NCBI GenBank assembly: GCA_900316685.1
Contig: ONDS01000013.1
Location: forward strand, 16,526-80,525
Direction: 5' to 3'
DNA: 64,000 nt
Source of the DNA: an uncultured Prevotellaceae bacterium
GTDB lineage: Bacteria; Bacteroidota; Bacteroidia; Bacteroidales; Bacteroidaceae
The position numbers and the translations under genes are program-made. The notes under the pieces were generated by a model that saw nothing but the letters and a program-made list of their open reading frames with translations, made no database searches and had not been told where the DNA came from. Below, piece by piece: positions 52,287 through 60,959 of this stretch. Positions within the stretch are counted from its first letter, which is position 1. Each line of letters begins with the position of its first letter.

Positions 52287-52453
52287 TCGATTTTTTCCGT
52301 AACTTTGAATAAGTTACTCCATCTCGGGATAAAAAATATGCGAGCATATTTTGTTCTCCACTCGATTTTCCGTAACTTTGAATAAGTTACTCTATCTCGA
52401 CATAAAAAATGAACGAGTTCATTTTGTTCTGTGCTCGATTTTCCGTAACTTTG
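52287..52453 (+). repeat. Tandem promoter repeat upstream of recF with covarying palindromes
   Basis: Three copies begin TCGATTTT at 52287, 52362 and 52435 (75 and 73 bp apart; the third is partial). Each carries a TAACTTTG -7 box (52300-52307, 52373-52380, 52446-52453); copies 2 and 3 have TTTG 19 bp upstream (52350-52353, 52423-52426). Copies 1 and 2 also have GTAACTT-TGAAT-AAGTTAC around the -7 box. Between units sits a 20-bp palindrome: AAAATATGC-GA-GCATATTTT (52333-52352) and AAAATGAAC-GA-GTTCATTTT (52406-52425). The arms differ but remain perfectly complementary. Confidence 0.8.
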
Positions 52454-52473
52454 TGCTCGAAAAGCTGCCATCC

Positions 52474-53589
52474 ATGATTCTCAATACAATATCCATCATC
52501 AATTATAGGAATATCGCCTCGGCCAATGTCGAACTGTCACCGAAGTTCAACTGCTTCGTGGGGAAAAACGGCATGGGAAAAACCAACTTCCTCGATGCCG
52601 TGCATTACCTTTCTTTCTGCCGGAGCAACATCACCTCTGTAGATGCGCAGGTGCTACGACATGACCAGGAGTTCTTCGTCATCGAAGGCGATTACTTCAA
52701 TGAGACGGGCGAACAGGAGCGTATCTACTGCGGCATGAAGCGGGGACAGCGCAAGCATTTCAAACGCAACAAAAAAGAATATAAGCGACTCTCACAACAT
52801 ATCGGACTCATCCCCGTCATCTATGTGTCGCCCTATGACACGAGCATCATCGAAAACGGGAGCGAGGAAAGGAGGAAGATGATGGATATGGTCATCTCGC
52901 AGTACGACAACGAATATCTCAACGCACTCTCTAATTACAACAAGGCACTGCAACAGCGCAACGCACTGCTGAAAATGGAGGTGGAACCCGACCCGCTGCT
53001 CTTCGATATGTGGGAACGGCAGATGGCACAGGAGGGCACGGCGATATTCCGCAAACGAACGGAGTTCATACAACAGCTCACACCGGTGTTTGAACGGATA
53101 TACAGCAGGGTGGCCAACGTGGATGAAAGGGTGTCGCTCAACTACATCTCGCACGGACAACGGGGCGACCTGCTCGACGTGATACAACGCGACAGGGCGC
53201 GCGACCGCATCATGGGCTTCTCGCTGCATGGCGTGCACCGCGACGATCTGGACATGGCGCTCGGTGGCTATCCCGTGAAACGGGAAGGAAGCCAGGGGCA
53301 GCATAAGACCTTCGCCATAGCCCTCAAACTGGCACAGTTCGATTTCCTCAAGACCACCAACAGCAAGACTACACCCATACTGTTGCTCGACGACATCTTC
53401 GACAAACTGGATGCCTCACGAGTGCAACAGATCATATCGCTGGTGGCGGGCGACGACTTCGGACAGATCTTCATCACCGATACGAACAGGCAACACCTCG
53501 ACGGACTGCTCCGACAGGGGGATTTTGATTATAAGCTGTTCCTCGTCGACGAGGGGAACGTTCATCTTGAGGAGGAACGGCATGTTTAA
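52474..53589 (+). CDS. recF: DNA replication and repair protein RecF
   Basis: RecF loads RecA at single-strand gaps together with RecO and RecR. The 371-residue length is normal. The Walker A loop is GKNGMGKTN (around residue 31), the ABC signature region SQGQHKT is near 272, and Walker B is PILLLDDIFDKLD (around 300). The longer frame starts within the promoter repeat; I use 52474, where the family N-terminus MILNTISIINYRN begins, about 21 bp after the last -7 box, so the leader is very short. It overlaps the DUF721 gene by 8 bp. Confidence 0.95.
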   Translation: MILNTISIINYRNIASANVELSPKFNCFVGKNGMGKTNFLDAVHYLSFCRSNITSVDAQVLRHDQEFFVIEGDYFNETGEQERIYCGMKRGQRKHFKRNKKEYKRLSQHIGLIPVIYVSPYDTSIIENGSEERRKMMDMVISQYDNEYLNALSNYNKALQQRNALLKMEVEPDPLLFDMWERQMAQEGTAIFRKRTEFIQQLTPVFERIYSRVANVDERVSLNYISHGQRGDLLDVIQRDRARDRIMGFSLHGVHRDDLDMALGGYPVKREGSQGQHKTFAIALKLAQFDFLKTTNSKTTPILLLDDIFDKLDASRVQQIISLVAGDDFGQIFITDTNRQHLDGLLRQGDFDYKLFLVDEGNVHLEEERHV

Positions 53590-53872
53590 AAGAAAAGTGG
53601 AAAAGGTGGACGATGTGCTCGCCATGGTCTTGCGAACACAGGGACTGGAAACGCCGCTCTTGCAACGACGACTCATAGAGGCGTGGGAAACGGTGATGGG
53701 ACCGGTAGTAGGACGTTATACGGCGGAAAAATTCATATCCAACCAGACGCTCGTGGTCCATCTGCTCAACCCTGCCATGAGGGCGGACCTGTCGATGATG
53801 AGGCAGAAACTGGTGAAAAGACTCAACGACGAGGTGGGGGCGGCGGTCATCACCGATGTAAAATTCTATTAA
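53582..53872 (+). CDS. DUF721 (DciA-like) protein
   Basis: A 96-residue protein of the DUF721 family, related to the DciA helicase-loading factor: WETVMGPVVGRYT...FISNQTLVVHLLNPAMRADLSMMRQKLVKRLN. The ATG lies inside the end of recF (8-bp overlap), so the two are co-translated, a common order in Bacteroidetes. DciA domains help load DnaB helicase; that role here is inferred. Confidence 0.85.
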   Translation: MFKRKVEKVDDVLAMVLRTQGLETPLLQRRLIEAWETVMGPVVGRYTAEKFISNQTLVVHLLNPAMRADLSMMRQKLVKRLNDEVGAAVITDVKFY

Positions 53873-54059
53873 CTCAACCCTCAACCTTCAACCTTCAACC
53901 CTCAACCTTCATCCCTCAACCTTCATCCCTCATCCCTCATCCCTCAACCCTCATCCCTCAACCCTCAACCCTCAACCTTCAACCCTAAACCTTCATCCCT
54001 CAACCCTCAACCCTCAACCCTCAACCTTCATCCCTCAACCCTAAACCTTCATCCCTCAC
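53873..54059. repeat. CAACCCT/CATCCCT heptamer array overlapping a gene end
   Basis: About 26 units of a 7-bp repeat, CAACCCT, CAACCTT, CATCCCT. It starts right after the DUF721 stop codon and runs into the coding end of the convergent 5-formyl-THF cyclo-ligase gene, forming its last 12 codons and stop. Confidence 0.9.
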
Positions 54060-54602
54060 AACCTCATCCATCCTGATGTCGTGCTCCTCATGGGCAACAG
54101 ACTCCACCAACTGGTAAGCATGGCAGATGCCGATCTTGTAAGCGCGCGGCAAAAGGGGCAACAAACGGTCGTAATATCCCTTGCCTCGACCCAATCGGTG
54201 GCCGCCAGCGTCGAAGGCCATGCCAGGAACGATGGCCACGTCGATACTGTCGTAATCGGCGAAGAGGGCACCTGTGGGCTCCATGATGCCATACGCTCCT
54301 TCTCGCAAACTGTCTTTCCCCGTATACTTACGCAATACCATACTCGCAGCTCCGGTCACCTGGGGCAGCAACACCGTCTTGCCTTCTGCCAAAAGGGCAT
54401 CGAGCAAGGCATGGGTGTCGGCCTCGTCGGGCAGGCTGTGGTAGGCCATCACCACTTGGGCAGACTTCACACGGGGGTGCGACAACAAGCGGAGGCACAG
54501 CTCTTGGGAACTGTGGGCAAGCAGGGTGGCTTCTTGCCGACGCTTCAGTTCGCGTATGCGCGCCCGCAGCTGGCGCTTGGCTTCTTGAATGGTCATGCCC
54601 AT
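54021..54602 (-). CDS. 5-Formyltetrahydrofolate cyclo-ligase
   Basis: This enzyme converts 5-formyl-THF with ATP to 5,10-methenyl-THF. The 193-residue protein has the substrate loop VAIVPGMAFDAGGHRLGRGKGYYDRLLP (around residues 123-150) and the C-terminal E-x-HDIRMDEVV. Family members end about there; this one continues V-R-D-E-G-L-G-L-R-D-E-G, translated from the heptamer array, so the ancestral stop has been lost. The start overlaps the upstream S41 peptidase gene by 10 bp. Confidence 0.93.
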   Translation of the reverse strand: MGMTIQEAKRQLRARIRELKRRQEATLLAHSSQELCLRLLSHPRVKSAQVVMAYHSLPDEADTHALLDALLAEGKTVLLPQVTGAASMVLRKYTGKDSLREGAYGIMEPTGALFADYDSIDVAIVPGMAFDAGGHRLGRGKGYYDRLLPLLPRAYKIGICHAYQLVESVAHEEHDIRMDEVVRDEGLGLRDEG

Positions 54603-56296
54603 GAACGGTCGGCTACCAAATGGCGCTGCAAGGGTAGGGTGATGGCGCCTCTTAGGGCGGTGGGACCCTTGTCACCCTGCTCTTCTTTCTGGGGGAAGGA
54701 GGCTTTGCGGCGGAACACGTCGAGGGCTTTCTCCACCGCGGGGTCGTCGGAATTGAGGTATTTCAACCAGGCTTCCTCGTTGAGCATGTTGTATACCACT
54801 CGGCTGACAAGGTATTTCTCCAACAGCGAATGCGACTTCTGTATCATCAGGTTCCTACGCTTCAAACCGTGCTTCTCGCCATAGGTGGCGAACTGCTCAG
54901 TCAGGTTCTGGCTCTTCAGGTAACCCAGCAGCGACGACAACTCGTCGTAACCCTTCAACTTCTGGCGGTTGGCGTCGGTATATTCGAAAGCGAACTGGAG
55001 AATCAATCCGCGCATGGCGGCTTCCTTATAATAAGAGGTGATGGCTGTGGTGTCCTCGGCCACGAAGATGTCGGGCATGATACCGCCGCCACCATACACC
55101 GTACGACCCAATTGGGTGTGGTAGGCGGGACCGCTCTGCTTGATGCTGTCTTGCGAGAAGAACTCGCCATGTTCGTAGCGCAGCAAAAGGTCTTCCTCGT
55201 AATTGCGGTCCTTGCCTAAGGTGTAGGGCTTCTGGATGCAACGGCCGGAGGGGGTGTAATAGCGGGCGATGGTCAGGCGTATCATGCTGCCGTCGGGAAA
55301 CTCGATGGGCTTCTGGACCAGTCCCTTGCCGAACGAACGACGGCCAATCACTGTGCCGCGGTCGTTGTCCTGGATGGCACCGGCGAAAATCTCTGCCGCC
55401 GAGGCGGAGGTCTCGTTGATGAGCACCACCAAGGGCAGGTGTTGGTAACTGCCACGACCGGAGCTGGGATAGTCTTCGCGCGGCGACTTCCTGCCTTCGG
55501 TGTAGACAATCATACGACGGGCCGGAAGGAACTCATCGGCTATCTGCACGGCGGAGAGCATATAGCCGCCGCTGTTGTCGCGCAAGTCGATGACCAACTG
55601 CTCCATGCCGTCGGTAGACAACTGGGCCAAACCTACCAGCATCTCTTCATAGGTGGTCTCGCCGAAACTCTTGATCTTCAGATAACCGGTGGTCTCGTCC
55701 AACATGTAGGCGGCACTCACACTGTGGGTGATGATGTCGTCGCGAGTCACGGTGAACAGTTTCTCTTCCTTGCTGCCGTAACGCGTCACGCCGATCTGCA
55801 CCTTGCTGCCCTTGGGACCCTTCAGCCGGTGCATGGCCTCTTCATTGGTCACCTCGGGACCCACAAAGGGCTTGCCGTCGATGCTCACGATCTTGTCGCC
55901 GGCCAAGATGCCTGAACGCTCGGCAGGACCGTCGGTGATGACGTTCTGCACCCTGACGGTGTCTTCGCGGATGATAAACTCGATGCCCACGCCGGAGAAC
56001 GAGCCACGAAGGTCGTCGGTGGCTTGCTGCACATCACGCGAACTGATGTAGACGGAGTGGGGGTCCAACTCGGCCAATATCTCGGGCATGGCTTTCTCTA
56101 CCAGGTCGTCGATGTTCACCGTGTCCACATATTGGTCGTCGATGATGCGGAGCAGGTTGTTCAAACGGTTGCTGCCGGAATTGATGATGTTCAGACGGTT
56201 GCCGGAGAAATGCTTGGCGTAGAAGGTGCCAATCACGATACCCACCACCACGCTCAAGGCGAGAAGGATGGGCATATAGCGCTTATTGATGTTCAT
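54593..56296 (-). CDS. S41 family C-terminal processing peptidase
   Basis: A 567-residue periplasmic or membrane-anchored serine peptidase: one transmembrane/signal helix (8-27), a PDZ domain (about 85-175, with FSGVGIEFIIRE and GILAGDKIVSIDG), then the S41 core with NETSASAAEIFAG and GRRSFGKGLVQ, which hold the Ser and Lys of the catalytic pair. It overlaps the dCMP deaminase gene by 14 bp and the cyclo-ligase by 10 bp, indicating one transcript. Confidence 0.94.
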   Translation of the reverse strand: MNINKRYMPILLALSVVVGIVIGTFYAKHFSGNRLNIINSGSNRLNNLLRIIDDQYVDTVNIDDLVEKAMPEILAELDPHSVYISSRDVQQATDDLRGSFSGVGIEFIIREDTVRVQNVITDGPAERSGILAGDKIVSIDGKPFVGPEVTNEEAMHRLKGPKGSKVQIGVTRYGSKEEKLFTVTRDDIITHSVSAAYMLDETTGYLKIKSFGETTYEEMLVGLAQLSTDGMEQLVIDLRDNSGGYMLSAVQIADEFLPARRMIVYTEGRKSPREDYPSSGRGSYQHLPLVVLINETSASAAEIFAGAIQDNDRGTVIGRRSFGKGLVQKPIEFPDGSMIRLTIARYYTPSGRCIQKPYTLGKDRNYEEDLLLRYEHGEFFSQDSIKQSGPAYHTQLGRTVYGGGGIMPDIFVAEDTTAITSYYKEAAMRGLILQFAFEYTDANRQKLKGYDELSSLLGYLKSQNLTEQFATYGEKHGLKRRNLMIQKSHSLLEKYLVSRVVYNMLNEEAWLKYLNSDDPAVEKALDVFRRKASFPQKEEQGDKGPTALRGAITLPLQRHLVADRSWA

Positions 56297-56732
56297 GATC
56301 GTTGGGATTGAGGTATAGCAATTCGATGTTGGCGCGCTTCAGCAGGTCGATGCCGTCGGTCAGACGGTACTGCTCGCCATAAACCACGCGCTTGATGCCG
56401 GCTTGGATGATGAGCTTGGCACACTCGATGCAGGGCGAGGCGGTGACGTACAAGGTGCTGCCATCGCTGTTGTTGTTGCTACGGGCCAACTTGGTGATGG
56501 CGTTGGCCTCGGCATGCAACACGTAGGGCTTGGTCACGGCGTTGTCGTCTTCGCAGATATTCTCAAAACCGCTGGGCGTGCCGTTGTAGCCGTCGCTGAT
56601 AATCATCTTGTCCTTCACCACCAACGCACCAACCTGGCGACGCTGGCAGTAACTGTTCTCTGCCCATATCTGTGCCATGCGTAAATAACGCAAATCGAGC
56701 AGCCGCTGCTTCTTTTCCATCTTTCCTTCCAA
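56283..56732 (-). CDS. dCMP deaminase family protein
   Basis: A 149-residue zinc deaminase giving dUMP from dCMP. Zinc ligands and catalytic Glu are in LHAEANAI (around 70) and TASPCIECAKLI (around 100). The N-terminal CQRRQVGALVVKD fits the ComEB/dCMP type. A second possible start Met lies four codons later. It overlaps the S41 gene. Confidence 0.92.
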   Translation of the reverse strand: MEGKMEKKQRLLDLRYLRMAQIWAENSYCQRRQVGALVVKDKMIISDGYNGTPSGFENICEDDNAVTKPYVLHAEANAITKLARSNNNSDGSTLYVTASPCIECAKLIIQAGIKRVVYGEQYRLTDGIDLLKRANIELLYLNPNDHEHQ

Positions 56733-56795
56733 ATCTCTCTTTTTTTATATGTCTTTTACCTTGAAGGTATTCTCTCACCCCTCACTTCTCACCCC

Positions 56796-58901
56796 TCACT
56801 TCTTACTTTTTACCTTTCTCTTGATCCCATTCCTCCTGAGCAATGCCTCGATGGTGGGATCGCTGCCGCGGAATCGACGGTAAAGCAACATGGGATGCTC
56901 GGTGCCGCCACGAGAGAGAATGCAGTCGCGGAAACGACGGGCGGTGTGCTGGTTGAAAATGCCGTTTTGTTGGAAAACGCTGAAAGCGTCGGCATCCAGC
57001 ACCTCGGCCCACTTATAGCTGTAGTAGCCGGCGGCATAACCGCCCGACATGATGTGCGAGAACTGAACGGTCATGCAGGTGTCCGCCAACTGCTCGCCGA
57101 TGATGGCATCTTTCCATGCGGCTTTCTCAAAGGTACGGATGTCGGCGTCGAAGGGCTTGCGCAGGGTGTAATAAGCCATGTCCAACAAACCGAAACTCAC
57201 CTGGCGCATACAGCCATAGGCTACCATGAAATTACTGCTCTTGTGGATACGCTCGATCAACTCGTCGGGCATGGGCTCGCCCGTCTGGTAGTGGAAAGCG
57301 AAGGTGCGAAGGAACTCGCGCTCCTTACCGTAGTTCTCCATGAACTGCGAGGGCAACTCCACGAAATCCCACCATACATTGGTGCCCGAGAGACTGCCGA
57401 AACGGGTGTTGGCGAACATGCCATGCAGAGCGTGACCGAACTCATGGAGGAAGGTCTCCACCTCGCCCAGCGTGAGCAGGGCGGGACGCTCGGGGGTGGG
57501 CTTGGTAAGGTTCATCACCACGCTCACATGCGGGCGGACATTCACTCCCTTGCGGTCTATCCACTGGCCTTGGTACTCGGTCATCCAGGCACCGCCGCGC
57601 TTGCCCTTGCGCGGATGGAAGTCGGCATAGAACACGGCTAAGTAACTGCCGTCCTTGTCGAACACCTCATAGGCTTTCACGTCGGGGTGGTAAACGGGTA
57701 TGTCGGGGTTCTCCTTGAAGGTGATGCCGTAGAGGCGGGTGGCAAGACCGAACACGCCGTCGATCACTCGCGACAACTCGAAATAGGGGCGGAGCATCTC
57801 GGAGTCAAGGTCGTATTCCTGCATCTGCAACTGATGGGAATAGTAGGCAAGGTCCCAGGGCTTCATCTTGAATCGACGACCTTCCATCTTCCGGGCCAAA
57901 CGTTCCACCTTGGCTATCTCTTTCTCGGCGTAGGGCTTATAGGCATCGATCAACTCATGGAACAAAGCGTACACGGTCTTCTTGTCGCTGGCCATGCGGC
58001 GCTTCAATATATAGTCGGCATAGCTCTTGTAACCCAAGAGCTGGGCCACTTCGCGACGGAGGTTGACCAGACGGGTGCAGTTGACGAAATTGTTCTGCTC
58101 GTTGTCATGGGTGCACAAGGTGTTGTAGGCCATGTACATCCGCTCGCGCAACTCACGGCGCTCGCTGTATTTCATAAACGGACCCATGCTCGGGGCATCC
58201 AGCGTGAACAGCCATCCGCTGAGATCGCGCTCTCGCGCGGCTTGGGCGGCTGCCTCACGGGCACTCTCGGGCAAACCGGCAAGGTCGGATTCTTCCGTCA
58301 GGTGCAACGACCAGGCATTGCGCTCCTTCAACAGGTTCTGGGAGAACTGAAGGGAGCAGAGACTGGCTTCCTCGGTCAGCTGGCGGAGTTTCTCCTTGCC
58401 GGCATCGTCGAGCAGGGCACCGCTACGCACAAAGCCTTGGTAGCTGTGGTCCAACAGCACACGCTCCTCGGTGGTCAGACGGCGGTGGTGGCGGTGCACT
58501 TTGTTCAGACGCTCAAACAACCGCTTGTCCAAGCGCATGTCGTTGGCATGCTGCGTCAGGATGGGTTGCATCTTCTGGGCCAAAGCGTCCATCTCGTCGT
58601 TGGTCTCGGCACTGAGGAGGTTGAAAAACACGGTGGAGACTCGCTCCAACAGGTCGTAATAACCGTCGGGGTCGTCTTCGCTGGTGATCAGTGTGTTGTC
58701 GAAGGTAGGACGCTCGGGGTTGTTGACGGTCTTCTCTAAATATTCCTTGTCACGACGGATTCCTTCCATGAAGGCTTCCTCGTAGTCCTCCATGCGGATG
58801 CGGTCAAAGGGTACGGTATCGTGGGGGGTGTTGTAGGGTTCGAAAAAAGGATTTTTCCTCTTTTCATTTACAACTTTGTTATCTACGCTTTTCGTAATCA
58901 T
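56796..58901 (-). CDS. M3 family oligopeptidase (Dcp/OpdA-like)
   Basis: A 701-residue zinc metallopeptidase with the HEFGHALHG motif (His486) and a downstream Glu in the active-site helix. Length and the N-terminal NPFFEPYNTPHDTVPFDRI fit Bacteroidales M3 enzymes, which degrade short peptides. No signal peptide is evident, suggesting cytoplasm. A consensus promoter lies at 58971-59001. Confidence 0.94.
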   Translation of the reverse strand: MITKSVDNKVVNEKRKNPFFEPYNTPHDTVPFDRIRMEDYEEAFMEGIRRDKEYLEKTVNNPERPTFDNTLITSEDDPDGYYDLLERVSTVFFNLLSAETNDEMDALAQKMQPILTQHANDMRLDKRLFERLNKVHRHHRRLTTEERVLLDHSYQGFVRSGALLDDAGKEKLRQLTEEASLCSLQFSQNLLKERNAWSLHLTEESDLAGLPESAREAAAQAARERDLSGWLFTLDAPSMGPFMKYSERRELRERMYMAYNTLCTHDNEQNNFVNCTRLVNLRREVAQLLGYKSYADYILKRRMASDKKTVYALFHELIDAYKPYAEKEIAKVERLARKMEGRRFKMKPWDLAYYSHQLQMQEYDLDSEMLRPYFELSRVIDGVFGLATRLYGITFKENPDIPVYHPDVKAYEVFDKDGSYLAVFYADFHPRKGKRGGAWMTEYQGQWIDRKGVNVRPHVSVVMNLTKPTPERPALLTLGEVETFLHEFGHALHGMFANTRFGSLSGTNVWWDFVELPSQFMENYGKEREFLRTFAFHYQTGEPMPDELIERIHKSSNFMVAYGCMRQVSFGLLDMAYYTLRKPFDADIRTFEKAAWKDAIIGEQLADTCMTVQFSHIMSGGYAAGYYSYKWAEVLDADAFSVFQQNGIFNQHTARRFRDCILSRGGTEHPMLLYRRFRGSDPTIEALLRRNGIKRKVKSKK

Positions 58902-58970
58902 GCTATCGCTCGGTTATACTATCAGGCTCCATTCTCTCATGATAGAGCCTATTATCCCTATTTTAAATTG

Positions 58971-59001
58971 CAAATATACGGCAAATGGCATACAAAACAA
59001 A
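58971..59001 (-). promoter_or_regulatory. Promoter of the M3 peptidase gene
   Basis: Minus-strand TTTG (58998-59001), 19 bp, TATATTTG (58971-58978). Confidence 0.7.
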
Positions 59002-59121
59002 AAAAACATCATTTTTTTACAATTTCTTAAACAATCACCTATGGTATTCTCGCGATATGTGTGCTGCCCCGCGCCCGCTCGCAAAAGCATTTTTCTCCCA
59101 TCCTTTTCCAACGCTAACCAG

Positions 59122-59273
59122 TCCCCCTCCTACAGGAGGGGTTAGGGAGGTCACTTTCCATAGTCAGCTATCTTCCTCCCCTCCTTTTCCAAAGGCGATT
59201 TAGTCCTTAAGCGGACAAAATCTTCAAGTAGGGGTGCTTTGTCAAACAATGTCCTGACCTCTACAACATTCAA
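59122..59273. repeat. Interspersed GGAGGGG elements, one interrupted
   Basis: A short copy (CCCCTCC-TACA-GGAGGGG, 59122-59150) is followed by a long copy (59176-59273) whose hairpin arm is interrupted after CAAAGG by about 33 bp containing GATTTAGTCC...GGACAAAATC, itself an imperfect hairpin. The rest (TAGGGGTGCTTTGTC...TGTCCTGACC) matches the copies at 21071 and 38432. The whole gap 58902-59269 otherwise holds only the promoter above. Confidence 0.7.
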
Positions 59274-59923
59274 AACCTCAGCCCTCCTCGTATCATTTCC
59301 AACTTTCCCTCTTTGGCCATGGCATGCAGGCAACGGGAGAGGTTCAATCGACTCTCGCCTAACAAACGGGCGAGACAGACTTGTTTGATATGGAGGGTCT
59401 TGGCACCAGAGGGGTGATCGCTCAGCTCTTCCAACCAACGACCCAGTTTGCCTTCGATGCTCTCTGGACGTATTCTCCACGCTTGACGGCTATGACGCTG
59501 AGTGCGGATGCAGAGTATGTTGAGCAGGTTGAAACGGATGGTCTGGAACTGGCGTACCAGATGGTCGATGTCGCCTTTCTTGATGCGCAGCACATGGCAG
59601 GTGCCCTTGGCACGCAACGAACGGGTGTAGCGCTGGTGCCAGCCAAACAAATGCTCGGGCTGATGTATGTAGGGCGCCATAACCTGTTCGTCTAATGACC
59701 ATTGGCGGTCGTCCGACTCGATGTGGCTCTCGGCCTCGCCTTGGATAAGGAAGATGAGACCTTTGCAAGGGGCGTCCATGGGGACAATGGTCGTGCCCCC
59801 ATCGTAGGTGGAGAAGGCAAGAGGGGTGTGGGCGGCCACCTCGTGAAGGTCGTCTTGGCTCATGCCGAGGAAGAGGGGCAGACTGAGCAAACGCTCATAC
59901 ATCTGGTGGCTCGTCTCGTTCAT
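59270..59923 (-). CDS. Crp/Fnr-family transcriptional regulator
   Basis: A 217-residue regulator with a cyclic-nucleotide-binding-like beta-roll (20-125) and a C-terminal winged helix with LHIKQVCLARLLGESRLNLSRCLHAMAKEGKL. No Cys cluster as in Fnr is visible. Its ATG overlaps the ApbE stop (ATGA), tying it to the ApbE operon. Ligand unknown. Confidence 0.88.
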   Translation of the reverse strand: MNETSHQMYERLLSLPLFLGMSQDDLHEVAAHTPLAFSTYDGGTTIVPMDAPCKGLIFLIQGEAESHIESDDRQWSLDEQVMAPYIHQPEHLFGWHQRYTRSLRAKGTCHVLRIKKGDIDHLVRQFQTIRFNLLNILCIRTQRHSRQAWRIRPESIEGKLGRWLEELSDHPSGAKTLHIKQVCLARLLGESRLNLSRCLHAMAKEGKLEMIRGGLRF

Positions 59924-60954
59924 GGTTCCAGTTCGCTTTCAAGGGTGGGGGAGTACCATACGTCGTATCCTCCATCGTCGGCGGCACTGATGAGGTATGC
60001 TTCCAATTCCTGATGGGTGCGGAGCAGCTCCTTGGCTTTCTCGGTGCCTACGACCATGAAGGCGGTGGCATAGGCGTCAGCGGTGGCGCAGTCGCGGGCT
60101 ATCACCGTGGCTGACAATAAGTTGTGACTAACGGGATAGCCGCTCTTGGGGTCGATGGTGTGGGCGTATTTCTTACCGCCCTTGTAATAGAAATTGCGGT
60201 AGTTGCCACTCGTGGCCATGGCTCGGTTGGTGATGCTCAGGATGGCTTGCTGTTCGCCGTTCACACTCAACGAGTCGTCAACGGGTTTGTTCACGCCGAT
60301 GCGCCAAGGCTGCTTGCGCTCGCTCTGGCCACGCACCACCACCTCGCCGCCGATCTCTATCATGAAATTCTCGATGTCGTGCGAACGAAACATGCGGGCC
60401 ACGACATCGCAGCCATAACCCTTGGCCACGGCACTGCAGTCGAGCATCACACGGGGGTCGCTCTTCGTCAACTGGCCATCGCGGCCCAGGCTTAACTTGT
60501 CGTAACCCACCAATGCCAACAAACTGTCAATAGCCGCCTTGCTGGGATCGGTGCCTTGCTTGAAACCGAAGCCCCAAGCGTTTACCAAGGGGGCGACGGT
60601 GATGTCGAAGGCGCCGTCGGTGCGCTTGGATATGTCTTCTGCCAGGGTGAACACCTCGCGGAACATGTCGTCGGTGGCACGACTACGGTTGTCGTTGATG
60701 TGGCTGATCACCGACTGGGGGTTGAAAGGCGACAACGACTGGTCCACTTGCTTCAACACTGCCTCTATCTCTTGTTTCAGGTTGTCGGTGTGTTGGTAGG
60801 TGATGTTATACATGGTGCCGAACACCATGCCGTGGTCGTGATGATAGGGCATGCTGGCGTGTTGACGCACTATCCATACGGTGCCCACGATGAGCACCAA
60901 CAGGAAAGGGAGGTGCCACCACGATAACTTGCTTTTTTGCTCTTTTCCGCTCAT
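59920..60954 (-). CDS. apbE: FAD:protein FMN transferase ApbE
   Basis: A 344-residue enzyme that attaches FMN covalently to Thr of flavoproteins such as Na+-NQR and RnfG, using FAD. The N-terminus has a membrane helix (about 15-30). Family motifs are DVVARMFRSHDIENFMIEIGGE (around 195), the later Met-rich ATSGNYRNF and the HTIDPKSGYPV (around 265). It lies between the DUF6048 gene (5 bp) and the Crp/Fnr gene. Confidence 0.95.
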   Translation of the reverse strand: MSGKEQKSKLSWWHLPFLLVLIVGTVWIVRQHASMPYHHDHGMVFGTMYNITYQHTDNLKQEIEAVLKQVDQSLSPFNPQSVISHINDNRSRATDDMFREVFTLAEDISKRTDGAFDITVAPLVNAWGFGFKQGTDPSKAAIDSLLALVGYDKLSLGRDGQLTKSDPRVMLDCSAVAKGYGCDVVARMFRSHDIENFMIEIGGEVVVRGQSERKQPWRIGVNKPVDDSLSVNGEQQAILSITNRAMATSGNYRNFYYKGGKKYAHTIDPKSGYPVSHNLLSATVIARDCATADAYATAFMVVGTEKAKELLRTHQELEAYLISAADDGGYDVWYSPTLESELEP

Positions 60955-60959
60955 GATGC

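Noticed and set aside
52198-52347. N-terminal extension of the DUF3667 frame
   Set aside because: It crosses the -7 box at 52218 and the recF promoter repeat; the family start is at 52197.
52274-52471. Minus-strand 65-codon frame across the recF promoter repeat
   Set aside because: It only reflects a stop-free repeat; it lies over promoters facing the other way and has no ribosome site.
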